This document shows, in pieces, positions 12,266 to 19,734 of a DNA stretch of 35,547 nt. Numbering within the stretch: the first letter of the stretch is position 1; every line of letters starts with the position of its first letter. The stretch covers positions 1-35,547 of the forward strand of contig JAPOYG010000145.1 in NCBI GenBank assembly GCA_026706755.1, written 5' to 3'. Under the pieces are notes generated by a model. That model saw only the letters and a list, made by a program, of their open reading frames with translations. It was not told where the DNA came from and made no database searches. The position numbers were made by a program, and so were the translations under genes. This DNA comes from Acidobacteriota bacterium. Lineage in GTDB: Bacteria > Acidobacteriota > Vicinamibacteria > Vicinamibacterales > UBA8438.

Positions 12266-14052
12266 CGGCGGTGCTGATCGGGGACCGGGCGGGGCTCGAT
12301 CCCGAGACGACGCGGCGCCTGCAGGAGGCGGGGACGTACCACGTCATCGCGATCTCGGGCGGCAACATCGCGGTCCTGGCGGGCCTGCTCGTCGCCGCGT
12401 GCCGGCTGGCCGGAGCGGGGCGCCGCGCGGCCGCGCTCTTCGCCGCGGCGGGCCTCCTCGCCTACGCGGAGGTCGTGGGCCCGGAGCCGTCCGTCGCCCG
12501 GGCCACGTTCACCGCCGTCACGTTCCTGCTCGCCCGCGCCGCCGACCTTCGCACGCGGCCGCTCAACACGCTGGCCCTCGCCGGAGCCTGCCTCGTGGCC
12601 GCATCGCCGGGGCAACTGGCCGATCCCGGCTTCCAGCTCACGTTCGGCGCCACGCTGGGCATCCTCGCCGGGATGCCGCGGCTGGCCGGATCCGCCGCGT
12701 CAACCGCGGTGGACAGGCTCGGTTCGCTCGGCCGCCCGGCGGCGAAGGCGGCGCTCCTGCTCCTCGGGGCAACGGTTTGCGCCGAGGTGGCGCTGCTGCC
12801 GGTCGCGGCCACGTGGTTCTCGCGCATCAGCCTCGCCGGCCTCCTGTTGAATTTCGCCGCGATTCCCCTGATGACGGTTACCCAGCTCGCCGGCATGGCG
12901 GCGGCCGCGCTCGCCCCCGCGTGGCCCGCGGCCGCGGCCGGGGTCGGCTTCGTGGCCCATCTCGCCGCGTTCGGCATCGTGGAGTCGACCCGCCTGGTCG
13001 ACGCGGCGCCGGGCCTGGTGGTGGACGTGGCGAGGCCGTACCCGGCGCTGGCCGCGGTCTACTACGGCACCTGGGCCCTCTGGCTCTGCGCCCCGCGCCG
13101 CCGGGTACGCGCGTGCGGACTCTGCGCGGCGGCCCTGGCCACGGCCGCGGTCGTGTCGCCGCCCGGCTTCGCCAGTCCCTCCCGGTGGCTCGCCAGCTCG
13201 ACGTGCGCGGGGCTCGACGGCCCGGATGCCGCGGGGGACGCGCGGCTGCGGGTGCTGTTCCTCGACGTGGGGCAGGCCGACGCCACGCTCGTGCTGCTGC
13301 CGGGAGGGCGGTCGCTGCTCGTCGACGCCGCCGGGTCCGCGACGGGCGGATCCGGCATCGGTCGTCGCGTCGTGGTGCCCGCCTTGCGCGCGGCAGGGGT
13401 GCGGCGGCTGGACTACCTTCTCGTGACGCACGCGCATCCGGACCACATCGGAGGGGCGGCGGAGGTCGTTCGCGAGTTCGCACCGCGCGAGATCTGGGAG
13501 GGGGTGCCGGTTCCCGCGTCGCCCCCGCGAGCCGAGTTGCTGGCGCTCGCGCGCGCGACCTCGGCGACCTGGCGGACGCGCAACGCCGGAGAGCGGTTCG
13601 TCGCAGGCGGCGCGGTGGTGCGGGTCGTCCATCCTCCGCGGCCCGACTGGGAACGGCCCCGCGTGCGCAACGACGACTCGGTCGTCCTCGACGTCCGGCT
13701 GGGCGACGTGTCGGTCGTGCTGCCGGGCGACGTCGGCGCTGCCGTGGAGGCGGAGCTGGCCGCCGCCTGGACTCCCGCCCCGATCCGCGTCCTCAAGGCG
13801 CCGCACCACGGAAGCCGCACCTCCAGCTCCGAGGGACTCCTGACGGCCCTCGAGCCCGACGTGGCCATCGTCAGCGCCGGCCGCGACAGCCGCTTCGGGC
13901 ACCCGCACCCCGAGGTCGTCGCGCGCTACGAGGCGCAGGGGGCGCGGCTGCTCGAGACCGGCGAGGTGGGGGCAGTCTCGGTCTGCACCGACGGTCGCCG
14001 GGCCGTCGTGGCGACGGCGGTGGACGGCATGCGGTTCACTCTCGACCCTTGA
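12262..14052 (+). CDS. comEC: ComEC/Rec2 competence channel and metallo-beta-lactamase domains
   Basis: This 596-aa frame carries the bulk of ComEC: the competence domain with multiple membrane helices starting at LIGDRAGLDPETTRRLQEAG and YHVIAISGGNIAVLAG, and the C-terminal metallo-beta-lactamase domain (about residues 325-596). The latter has VLFLDVGQADATLVLLPGG, the metal site THAHPDHIGG, LPGDVG and KAPHHGSRTSSSE. ComEC moves single-stranded DNA across the inner membrane during transformation; the lactamase domain may act as a nuclease. The proposed GTG at 12262 overlaps the stop of the N-terminal frame, but no good ribosome-binding site precedes it. Its 3' end overlaps the convergent mazG by 17 bp. 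Whether a functional full-length protein is made depends on the frameshift being real. Confidence 0.85.
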   Translation: MTAVLIGDRAGLDPETTRRLQEAGTYHVIAISGGNIAVLAGLLVAACRLAGAGRRAAALFAAAGLLAYAEVVGPEPSVARATFTAVTFLLARAADLRTRPLNTLALAGACLVAASPGQLADPGFQLTFGATLGILAGMPRLAGSAASTAVDRLGSLGRPAAKAALLLLGATVCAEVALLPVAATWFSRISLAGLLLNFAAIPLMTVTQLAGMAAAALAPAWPAAAAGVGFVAHLAAFGIVESTRLVDAAPGLVVDVARPYPALAAVYYGTWALWLCAPRRRVRACGLCAAALATAAVVSPPGFASPSRWLASSTCAGLDGPDAAGDARLRVLFLDVGQADATLVLLPGGRSLLVDAAGSATGGSGIGRRVVVPALRAAGVRRLDYLLVTHAHPDHIGGAAEVVREFAPREIWEGVPVPASPPRAELLALARATSATWRTRNAGERFVAGGAVVRVVHPPRPDWERPRVRNDDSVVLDVRLGDVSVVLPGDVGAAVEAELAAAWTPAPIRVLKAPHHGSRTSSSEGLLTALEPDVAIVSAGRDSRFGHPHPEVVARYEAQGARLLETGEVGAVSVCTDGRRAVVATAVDGMRFTLDP

Positions 14053-14860
14053 CGCGTCGCCACTCCGCGTCCAGCTCCGCGGGCGAGGCGTCGCGGAGCT
14101 CGCTTCCCCGGTCGCGAAACCGCTGCTCGAGCGCGCGGAACCGCGCCGCGAACTTCCGATTGGCGGCGCGCAGCGCGGCTTCGGGATCGACGTCGAGATG
14201 CCGTGCGAGATTCGCCAGCGCGAACAGGAGGTCGCCGAGCTCCTCCTCCACCTCGCGCCGCGAGCCCGCGGTCCGGGCCTCCCGGAGCTCCCGGAGCTCC
14301 TCGTCCACCTTCGCCTCGACCTCGGCGGGCGCCGTCCAGTCGAAGCCGGCGGTGGCCGCACGCTTCCCGATGCGGTAGGCCCGCAGCAGCGCCGGCAGGG
14401 CCTCGGGGATCTCGCCCAGAGCCTCCGGCTCGCGGCCGGCGGAGGTCCGCTCGTCCGCCTTGATGGCCTCCCACTGCCGCTTGACGTCGTCGGCCGACAG
14501 GGGGGGAGCCGCCCCGTCGGCGGGGCCGAACACGTGCGGGTGCCGCCGCACGAGCTTCGCGCAGACCGCATCGAGGGAATCGCGAATCCCGAAGGCTCCC
14601 TGCTCGTGCGCCACCTGGGCCAGGAACACCGCCTCGAGCACGAAGTCCCCGATCTCCTCCCGGAGCGCCGCGAGGTCGCCCCGGTCGATGGCGTCGACCA
14701 CCTCGTAGGCCTCTTCGAGCACGAAGGGACGCAGCGAGGCCAGGGTCTGCTCGCGGTCCCAGGCGCAGCCGCCGGGAGACCGCAGGGTCCGCATGGTCTC
14801 GACGAGACGATCGAAGGCGGCGCCGGGGGTCGGTCGGCCGGGGTCGCGCGGTGACGACAT
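14036..14860 (-). CDS. mazG: Nucleoside triphosphate pyrophosphohydrolase MazG
   Basis: MazG hydrolyses (d)NTPs to monophosphates and pyrophosphate, cleaning nucleotide pools. The 274-aa protein has two MazG repeats. The first has CAWDREQTLASLRPFVLEEAYE and EEIGDFVLEAVF (Mg-binding EExxE and ExxD pattern). The second has VEAKVDEELRELREA and EEELGDLLFALANLARH. I use the ATG at 14860, giving MSSPRDPGRPTPG; the ORF-track extension to 15037 is a shadow of the divergent DUF1844 gene. It converges on comEC with a 17-bp tail overlap. Confidence 0.93.
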   Translation of the reverse strand: MSSPRDPGRPTPGAAFDRLVETMRTLRSPGGCAWDREQTLASLRPFVLEEAYEVVDAIDRGDLAALREEIGDFVLEAVFLAQVAHEQGAFGIRDSLDAVCAKLVRRHPHVFGPADGAAPPLSADDVKRQWEAIKADERTSAGREPEALGEIPEALPALLRAYRIGKRAATAGFDWTAPAEVEAKVDEELRELREARTAGSRREVEEELGDLLFALANLARHLDVDPEAALRAANRKFAARFRALEQRFRDRGSELRDASPAELDAEWRRVKGRE

Positions 14861-14930
14861 GCTGGCGTATGCTTGGAATCCGGAGCCGGACAGATTATGC
14901 CGTGCCACCACGGCCCGGACCAGCCCGAGC

Positions 14931-15242
14931 GTGACTGGAGTTACCTTCAACGGCTTTGTAGTCTCGCTGGCGACGACCGCCGCCGTCCACTTTGGCGACG
15001 TCGCCGATCCCGGCTCCGGCGAGAAGGGGCCCGCCAACCTCTCCGCGGCCGGTCAGGCGATCGCCATGCTGGCCCTGCTCGAGGAGAAGACCCGCGGCAA
15101 CCTCACCGACGAAGAAACGCGGTTCCTGCGGCAGGTGCTGTACGAGTTGCGGCGCCGCCTGGCCGATGCGCGGAAGCGGACTTCCGACGACGCCGGCCAG
15201 GCCGCCTCGCCGGACGAGACGACGTTCGACGGGGAAGGGTAG
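14931..15242 (+). CDS. DUF1844 family protein
   Basis: This small protein of about 103 aa matches DUF1844: FNGFVVSLATTAAVHFGDV near the N-terminus, then DPGSGEKG, AGQAIAMLALLEEKTRGNLTDEE and a helical FLRQVLYELRRRLADA segment. Function is unknown; the family is small, helical and common in Acidobacteriota, Planctomycetes and deltaproteobacteria. I chose the GTG at 14931 because the conserved region starts 8 residues later; an in-frame ATG at 14859 would add 24 non-conserved residues and overlap the divergent mazG start. The C-terminal 30 residues are low complexity. The next gene starts 15 nt downstream. Confidence 0.8.
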   Translation: MTGVTFNGFVVSLATTAAVHFGDVADPGSGEKGPANLSAAGQAIAMLALLEEKTRGNLTDEETRFLRQVLYELRRRLADARKRTSDDAGQAASPDETTFDGEG

Positions 15243-15257
15243 GAGTCTGCGCCGCCC

Positions 15258-16079
15258 GTGCGGATCACGTTCCTGGGGACGGGCACATCGTCGGGCGTGC
15301 CGGTAATCGCCTGCGAATGCGAGACTTGTCGCTCCAGCGACGTTCGGGACCGGCGCTGGCGCACGTCGGTGGCCCTCGCGCTCGACGACGGTACGTCGGT
15401 GCTCGTCGATGCCTCGCCGGACCTCCGTGCGCAGGCCCTCGCCTTCGGCCTGAAGCGCGTCGACGCGATTCTCCTCACGCACGAGCACGCGGACCACGTG
15501 CTTGGCCTCGACGACGTTCGCATCTACAACTTCCGGCAGCGCCGGGCGATCCCGTGCCTCGGCACGGCCCGGACGCTGGCGCGGGTGCGGGGCATGTTCT
15601 CGTACGTCTTCGACCCCGAGACGCCGCGCGGAGGCGGCCTCCCGCAACTGGCCCTGTCGACGGTGGTCGGCCCGTTCTCCATCGGCCGACGCCTGGTCGT
15701 CCCGATTCCGCTGCTCCACGGCACGCTGCCCGTGCTCGGGTTCCGCATCGGGGCGTTCGCCTACCTTACCGACTGCAACGCCATCCCGGACGCCTCGTGG
15801 CCGCTGTTGCGGGGACTCGACGTCGTGGTCCTCGATGCGTTGCGCCGCAAGCCTCACGCGACCCACTTCACCCTCGACGAGGCGGTGGCGGCCGCCCGGC
15901 GGATCGGCGCCGCGCGCACCTATTTCACCCACATGGCGCACGATCTCGCGCATGCGGCAACGTGCGACGAGCTGCCGGCGGGGATGACGTTGGCCTACGA
16001 CGGGCTGTGCCTGGAAGTGGACGGGGGCGCGGAGCCGTCCGTGCCGGCGAATCCTGCGCCTTGGACTATGATCCCGTGA
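15258..16079 (+). CDS. PhnP-like MBL-fold metal-dependent hydrolase
   Basis: This 273-aa metallo-beta-lactamase-fold hydrolase resembles the PhnP phosphodiesterase branch. It has the N-terminal FLGTGTSSGVPVIACECETC (a Cys cluster typical of PhnP-like proteins), the metal site LLTHEHADHVLGLDD (about residues 75-89), then LLHGTLPVLGFRIG, YLTDCNAIPD and a late THMAHDLAH histidine ligand. Start is GTG with AGGAG 12 nt upstream, overlapping the DUF1844 stop region. No phn genes for C-P lyase are near, so a general cyclic phosphodiesterase role is more likely than phosphonate use. Substrate unknown. Confidence 0.87.
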   Translation: MRITFLGTGTSSGVPVIACECETCRSSDVRDRRWRTSVALALDDGTSVLVDASPDLRAQALAFGLKRVDAILLTHEHADHVLGLDDVRIYNFRQRRAIPCLGTARTLARVRGMFSYVFDPETPRGGGLPQLALSTVVGPFSIGRRLVVPIPLLHGTLPVLGFRIGAFAYLTDCNAIPDASWPLLRGLDVVVLDALRRKPHATHFTLDEAVAAARRIGAARTYFTHMAHDLAHAATCDELPAGMTLAYDGLCLEVDGGAEPSVPANPAPWTMIP

Positions 16080-16085
16080 TCGAGC

Positions 16086-17024
16086 GTGGAGGTCATTCAC
16101 TATCCTGACGACCGGCCGCCGGCGGCGTGGACGCAGACCGCCCTGGCGCTCGGCAACTTCGACGGCCTGCACCGGGGTCATACCAAGCTCGTCGAGCGCG
16201 TGCGGAGCCAGGCGGACGAGCGCGGCGGCACCGGTGTGGTGCTGACGTTCGACCCCCACCCGCCCCGCGTCGTCCGGCCGGATCGCGCCCCGCCGCTCCT
16301 GATGACGCTCCCCCAGAAGCTCCGGGGCCTGGCCGACCTCGGCATGGACGGCGCCGCGGTAGTGCGTTTCACCCTCGAGCTGTCGCGTTGGGATCCGGAG
16401 CGGTTCGTGCGGACCGTGCTCGTCGAGTGGCTGGCGGTGCGCGACGTCTGGGTGGGCGCGAACTTCCTGTTCGGCCGCGACCGCCGCGGCAATTTCTCCC
16501 TCCTGCGCGCGCTCGGGGCGCAGTACGGCTTTCGCACGGAGCGGATCGAGCCGGTACGCTACAAGGACTTCGTCGTCAGCAGCACGCGGCTGCGACGCCT
16601 GGTGGGCGAGGGCCGCGTGGACGAGGCCGGCGCCCTCCTCGGCCACCACTACGCCATCGAGGGCACGGTCGTGCACGGAGCGGGCCGGGGCCGGAACCAG
16701 GGGTTTCCGACCGCCAACCTCGACAGCGACAACGAGCTGCTGCCCCCGGACGGCGTCTACGCGACGACTGCGACCGTGGACGGGATCCTGCATCCGTCCA
16801 TTACCAACATCGGTGTCCGGCCGACGTTCGAGAGCGCGGGACCGCGCACCGTCGAAACGCACCTGCTCGAGTCGGGTGACGATCTCTACGGTCGGCGCGT
16901 CAGGCTGGCCTTCATCCAGCGGTTGCGAGGGGAACGGCCGTTTCCGGACGCCGCCGCCCTGACCCGGCAGATCGCGGCCGACTGCGACCAGGCGCGGGCG
17001 TTGTTCAGCCGGATTTCACTATAG
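16086..17024 (+). CDS. ribF: Bifunctional riboflavin kinase/FAD synthetase
   Basis: RibF converts riboflavin to FMN and then FAD. The 312-aa protein has the N-terminal FAD synthetase domain with the nucleotidyl-transferase motif GNFDGLHRGHTKLV (about residues 23-36), VLTFDPHPPRVV and STRLRRLVGEGRVDEA. The C-terminal riboflavin kinase domain follows (GRNQGFPTANL near 205, PDGVYAT, SITNIGVRPTF, VETHLLE). Length is typical. The GTG start lies 6 nt after the preceding stop. Its stop shares one base with the next gene's start (TAGTG), inside a 14-bp palindrome. Confidence 0.96.
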   Translation: MEVIHYPDDRPPAAWTQTALALGNFDGLHRGHTKLVERVRSQADERGGTGVVLTFDPHPPRVVRPDRAPPLLMTLPQKLRGLADLGMDGAAVVRFTLELSRWDPERFVRTVLVEWLAVRDVWVGANFLFGRDRRGNFSLLRALGAQYGFRTERIEPVRYKDFVVSSTRLRRLVGEGRVDEAGALLGHHYAIEGTVVHGAGRGRNQGFPTANLDSDNELLPPDGVYATTATVDGILHPSITNIGVRPTFESAGPRTVETHLLESGDDLYGRRVRLAFIQRLRGERPFPDAAALTRQIAADCDQARALFSRISL

Positions 17025-17028
17025 TGAA
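17015..17028. repeat. Perfect 14-bp palindrome at the ribF 3' end
   Basis: TTCACTATAGTGAA is a perfect palindrome, AT-rich in a GC-rich region, spanning the ribF stop codon and the start of the next gene. It could be an operator or a small RNA hairpin, or chance. No second copy was noticed in the window. Confidence 0.5.
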
Positions 17029-17482
17029 CGCCGTGACGGAAGGGAGTGCCGCGGGCCCCGTGCCGATGCGCCTGGACATGACGGTGTCCTGCGACGAGCG
17101 CTTCCGCCCGCTGCTCGACCAGTTCGTCTCGCGCATGATCGCCTACGTGGGCTACGACGCGTCGGACGCGACGGCCGTCGCCGGCGTCGTGGAGCGTGCG
17201 ATCGGCGGCGCCTGGGCCTGCATGGCCGGCACGCCGGACGCCAGCGTCGACCTGCGGTTCGTGATCGGCGAGACCGAGATGCAGATTCGCATCGGGTGTC
17301 GGCCGGCGCCCGGCGCCGGGCCGACCGGGGAAGTGGGTCTCGACCGCGCGTTGCGCGAGGGGGGGGCGGGCGAGGATGCGCCGCTCCACCGCATTCGGCA
17401 GGTAATGACGCGGGTCGAGTTCGGCCGCGAGGGCGGCCTCGACGTGTGCACCCTCGCCAAGGCCCTGCCCGGCCGGGGCTGA
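17024..17482 (+). CDS. Small protein of unknown function, possibly degenerate RsbW-like ATPase fold
   Basis: I do not recognise this 152-aa gene with confidence. The stretch from MTVSCDERFRPLLDQFVSRM through VERAIGGAW to VDLRFVIGETEMQIRIGC follows the secondary-structure rhythm of RsbW/HATPase anti-sigma kinases (beta strand, helix, helix with N-box, strands). The N-box Asn and the glycine-rich ATP lid are missing, so it would not be an active kinase. The GTG start overlaps the ribF stop by one base; an ATG at 17066 is an alternative. It is soluble, with no signal peptide, and probably co-transcribed with ribF and cysS. The fold suggestion is weak inference. Confidence 0.6.
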   Translation: MNAVTEGSAAGPVPMRLDMTVSCDERFRPLLDQFVSRMIAYVGYDASDATAVAGVVERAIGGAWACMAGTPDASVDLRFVIGETEMQIRIGCRPAPGAGPTGEVGLDRALREGGAGEDAPLHRIRQVMTRVEFGREGGLDVCTLAKALPGRG

Positions 17483-17546
17483 CTGCCGACCGGTCCCCGT
17501 GCAGCCGCACGGGCGCCCGCGGCGCCGCGGAAACCGAGCCACCGAC

Positions 17547-18962
17547 ATGCGCCTCTACAACACCCTGACGCGCTCGCTCGAGGAGTTCGCCCCGTCGCAC
17601 GGCGATACCGTGCGGATGTACGCGTGTGGGCTGACCGTGTACGCCCGCGGCCACATCGGCAACTTCCGGACGTTCGTCTGCCTGGACGTCCTGCGGCGCA
17701 CGCTGCGGCACGTCGCGGGGCACGAGATGCGTCAGGTGGTCAACTTCACCGACGTCGACGACAAGACGATCGCCGGCGCGCGGGCGGCCGGGGTGCCGCT
17801 GCGCGAGTACACGGACCGCTACATCGACGCGTTCCGCGAGGATGCCGCCACCCTGGGGCTCGAGGCCGTCGAGGAATCGCCGCGCGCGACGGATGGCGCG
17901 AACCTGCAGGCGATGGCCGACATGATCGCGGCCCTCGAGGCGCGCGGACATACGTACCGGAGCGATGGATCGGTGTATTTCCGGATCGGCACGCTGCCCG
18001 GCTACGGCAAGCTGGCGCGTCTCGACCACGACGGGATGCGCCCCGGCGCGCGCGTCGACAGCGACGAGTACGCCAAGGAGGACGCTCGCGACTTCGTGCT
18101 CTGGAAGGCGACCGCGCCCGAGGAGCCGAGCTGGGATCTCGGGGTAGGACCCGGGCGTCCCGGGTGGCACATCGAGTGTTCCGCGATGGCCTTGCGCCTT
18201 CTGGACGGGCCACCCATCGACATCCACGCCGGCGGGGTGGATCTCGTCTTCCCCCACCACGAGAACGAGATCGCCCAGGCGGAGGGGGCAACCGGCCAGC
18301 CGTTCGCGCGCTTCTGGGTGCACGTGGAGCATCTGCTGCTCGACCGCGACGTGAAGATGTCGAAGTCGCTCGGCAATGTCTTCACGGTGCAGGACATCCT
18401 GGAGCGCGGCCACCGGGCGTCGGCGCTGCGCTTCGTCCTGCTGTCGACGCACTACCGCAAGCAGTTGCGATTCACGTGGACGAGCCTCGCGCAGGCGGAG
18501 GAGGCGCTGCAGCGGCTCATGGCATGTCTGGCCCGCGTCGAGTCGGTGTCGCGGGGCGAACGGCACGACGCGATCGCCGAGCGCGTCGAATCCGCACGCC
18601 AGGCGTTTGCCGCGCGGATGGCGGACGACCTCAACATGCCGGGCGCGCTCGGCGCGGTCTTCGAGCTCGTGCGGGACGTGAACGCGGCGATCGACGCGGG
18701 GGAGCTGGGCTCCGGCGACGCCGCGCTCGTCCGGGACGCGTTCGAGGCGTTCGATCGGGTCCTCGGGGTGATTTGCCTGCGGCGGGCCGAGGAGGCCGCG
18801 CCTCCGGTCGAGGTGGGCGAGATCGACCGCCTGATCGCCGCCCGGCGGGAGGCGCGCCGCCGGCGCGACTTCGCGACCGCCGACCGGATCCGGGACGAGC
18901 TCGACGAACGCGGCATCCAGCTCGAGGACACGTCCGACGGGACACGCTGGCGGCGGAAGTAG
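17547..18962 (+). CDS. cysS: Cysteinyl-tRNA synthetase
   Basis: CysS charges tRNA-Cys. The 471-aa class I synthetase has the HIGH-type signature CGLTVYARGHIGNFRTF, the KMSKS loop in DVKMSKSLGNVF, and zinc ligands in CGLTVY, IECSAM and FPHHENEIAQ. The C-terminal DALR and anticodon-binding regions are present (MADDLNMPGALGAVFEL, then RREARRRRDFATADRIRDEL). I use ATG 17547; the ORF-track GTG 48 nt upstream adds a non-conserved basic extension. yraN follows closely, then two tRNAs, one of which is this enzyme's substrate tRNA-Cys. Confidence 0.97.
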   Translation: MRLYNTLTRSLEEFAPSHGDTVRMYACGLTVYARGHIGNFRTFVCLDVLRRTLRHVAGHEMRQVVNFTDVDDKTIAGARAAGVPLREYTDRYIDAFREDAATLGLEAVEESPRATDGANLQAMADMIAALEARGHTYRSDGSVYFRIGTLPGYGKLARLDHDGMRPGARVDSDEYAKEDARDFVLWKATAPEEPSWDLGVGPGRPGWHIECSAMALRLLDGPPIDIHAGGVDLVFPHHENEIAQAEGATGQPFARFWVHVEHLLLDRDVKMSKSLGNVFTVQDILERGHRASALRFVLLSTHYRKQLRFTWTSLAQAEEALQRLMACLARVESVSRGERHDAIAERVESARQAFAARMADDLNMPGALGAVFELVRDVNAAIDAGELGSGDAALVRDAFEAFDRVLGVICLRRAEEAAPPVEVGEIDRLIAARREARRRRDFATADRIRDELDERGIQLEDTSDGTRWRRK

Positions 18963-18991
18963 GCGCGGAGCTTGCAAGGACTGTCGGCGTC

Positions 18992-19360
18992 GTGCCGACT
19001 CCTCGACAGGCGGCGCTCGGGACTCTCGGCGAGCTTCTGGCGTGCCGCGAGTTGCGGCGGCGGGGCTACGCCATACTGGCCCGCGGATTCCGTACGCGGC
19101 ACGGCGAGATCGACATCGTGGCTCGTGACGGCGACGTCCTGGTGTTCGTGGAGGTGAAGGCGCGCGCCGGCCGCCGCTACGGCACGGCGCTCGAGGCGGT
19201 CACCGCGCGCAAGCAGCGCCGGGTCGCGGCGATGGCCCGCAGCTACCTCGCCCGCGCCGGATGGGGCGAACGCCCCTGCCGGTTCGATGTCGTCGCCGTC
19301 ACCGGGCGCGAGCCGGAACGAGCCCAGGTGACGGTGGTGAGGAACGCCTTCAGCCTGTGA
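18992..19360 (+). CDS. YraN/UPF0102 family endonuclease-like protein
   Basis: This 122-aa protein belongs to UPF0102 (YraN), a small family with a Holliday-junction-resolvase-like nuclease fold. Visible signatures are GELLACRELRRRGYAILARGF, then HGEIDIVARDGDVLVFVEVKAR (the E-D-EVK catalytic-type pattern), and RRVAAMARSYL. I chose GTG 18992, preceded by AAGGA at about 11 nt; the ORF-track protein from 17624 is mostly a shadow of cysS. The exact cellular role is unknown. It is probably the last protein gene of the ribF-cysS group. Confidence 0.88.
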   Translation: MPTPRQAALGTLGELLACRELRRRGYAILARGFRTRHGEIDIVARDGDVLVFVEVKARAGRRYGTALEAVTARKQRRVAAMARSYLARAGWGERPCRFDVVAVTGREPERAQVTVVRNAFSL

Positions 19361-19387
19361 CGGCGCCGGGAACGTCGGTCGCCGGCC

Positions 19388-19446
19388 CGGTCCCCGGGGC
19401 CCTGCCCGCGCCCGCTCCCGCCACGCCCCGCGGGCGCCGGGGGCCG
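19388..19446 (+). terminator. GC-rich inverted repeat after yraN
   Basis: CGGTCCCC (19388-19395) pairs with GGGGGCCG (19439-19446) with one wobble, and GCCCGCG (19404-19410) pairs with CGCGGGC (19429-19435) inside it. There is no T-tract, so it is at best a weak or Rho-assisted terminator between yraN and the tRNA promoter. Confidence 0.35.
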
Positions 19447-19449
19447 TCC

Positions 19450-19479
19450 TTGAAGCACTCGGATGCCCTGTGGTACGGT
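19450..19479 (+). promoter_or_regulatory. tRNA promoter
   Basis: TTGAAG (19450-19455), an 18-nt spacer and TACGGT (19474-19479) preceded by TGG (extended -10) lie about 22 nt upstream of the tRNA-Gly 5' end, suitable for the tRNA-Gly/tRNA-Cys pair. Confidence 0.55.
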
Positions 19480-19500
19480 TGGGGGCGCGCGTTGTGGCGG

Positions 19501-19575
19501 GCGGGAATAACTCAGTGGTAGAGTGCGACCTTGCCAAGGTCGAAGTCGCGGGTTCGAATCCCGTTTCCCGCTCCA
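19501..19575 (+). tRNA. tRNA-Gly(GCC)
   Basis: Complete cloverleaf: acceptor GCGGGAA pairs with TTCCCGC, D-loop CTCAGTGGTAGAG, anticodon stem-loop CGACC-TTGCCAA-GGTCG with anticodon GCC, T arm GCGGG-TTCGAAT-CCCGT (last pair wobble), discriminator T and an encoded CCA. Confidence 0.97.
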
Positions 19576-19613
19576 TCCCTCCTTGCTTGAACGATTCGCG
19601 CGGCCGGTCTGAC

Positions 19614-19687
<74 letters not shown>

Positions 19688-19734
19688 TCAGCCGCACGTC
19701 GAGCGAGCGCGAACGCAAAAGGACGCGAGAAACC

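Noticed and set aside
14036-14052. Same 17-bp tail overlap at comEC/mazG and PepSY/hepT (28692-28708) as a shared element
   Set aside because: The overlapping sequences differ; equal length looks like coincidence.
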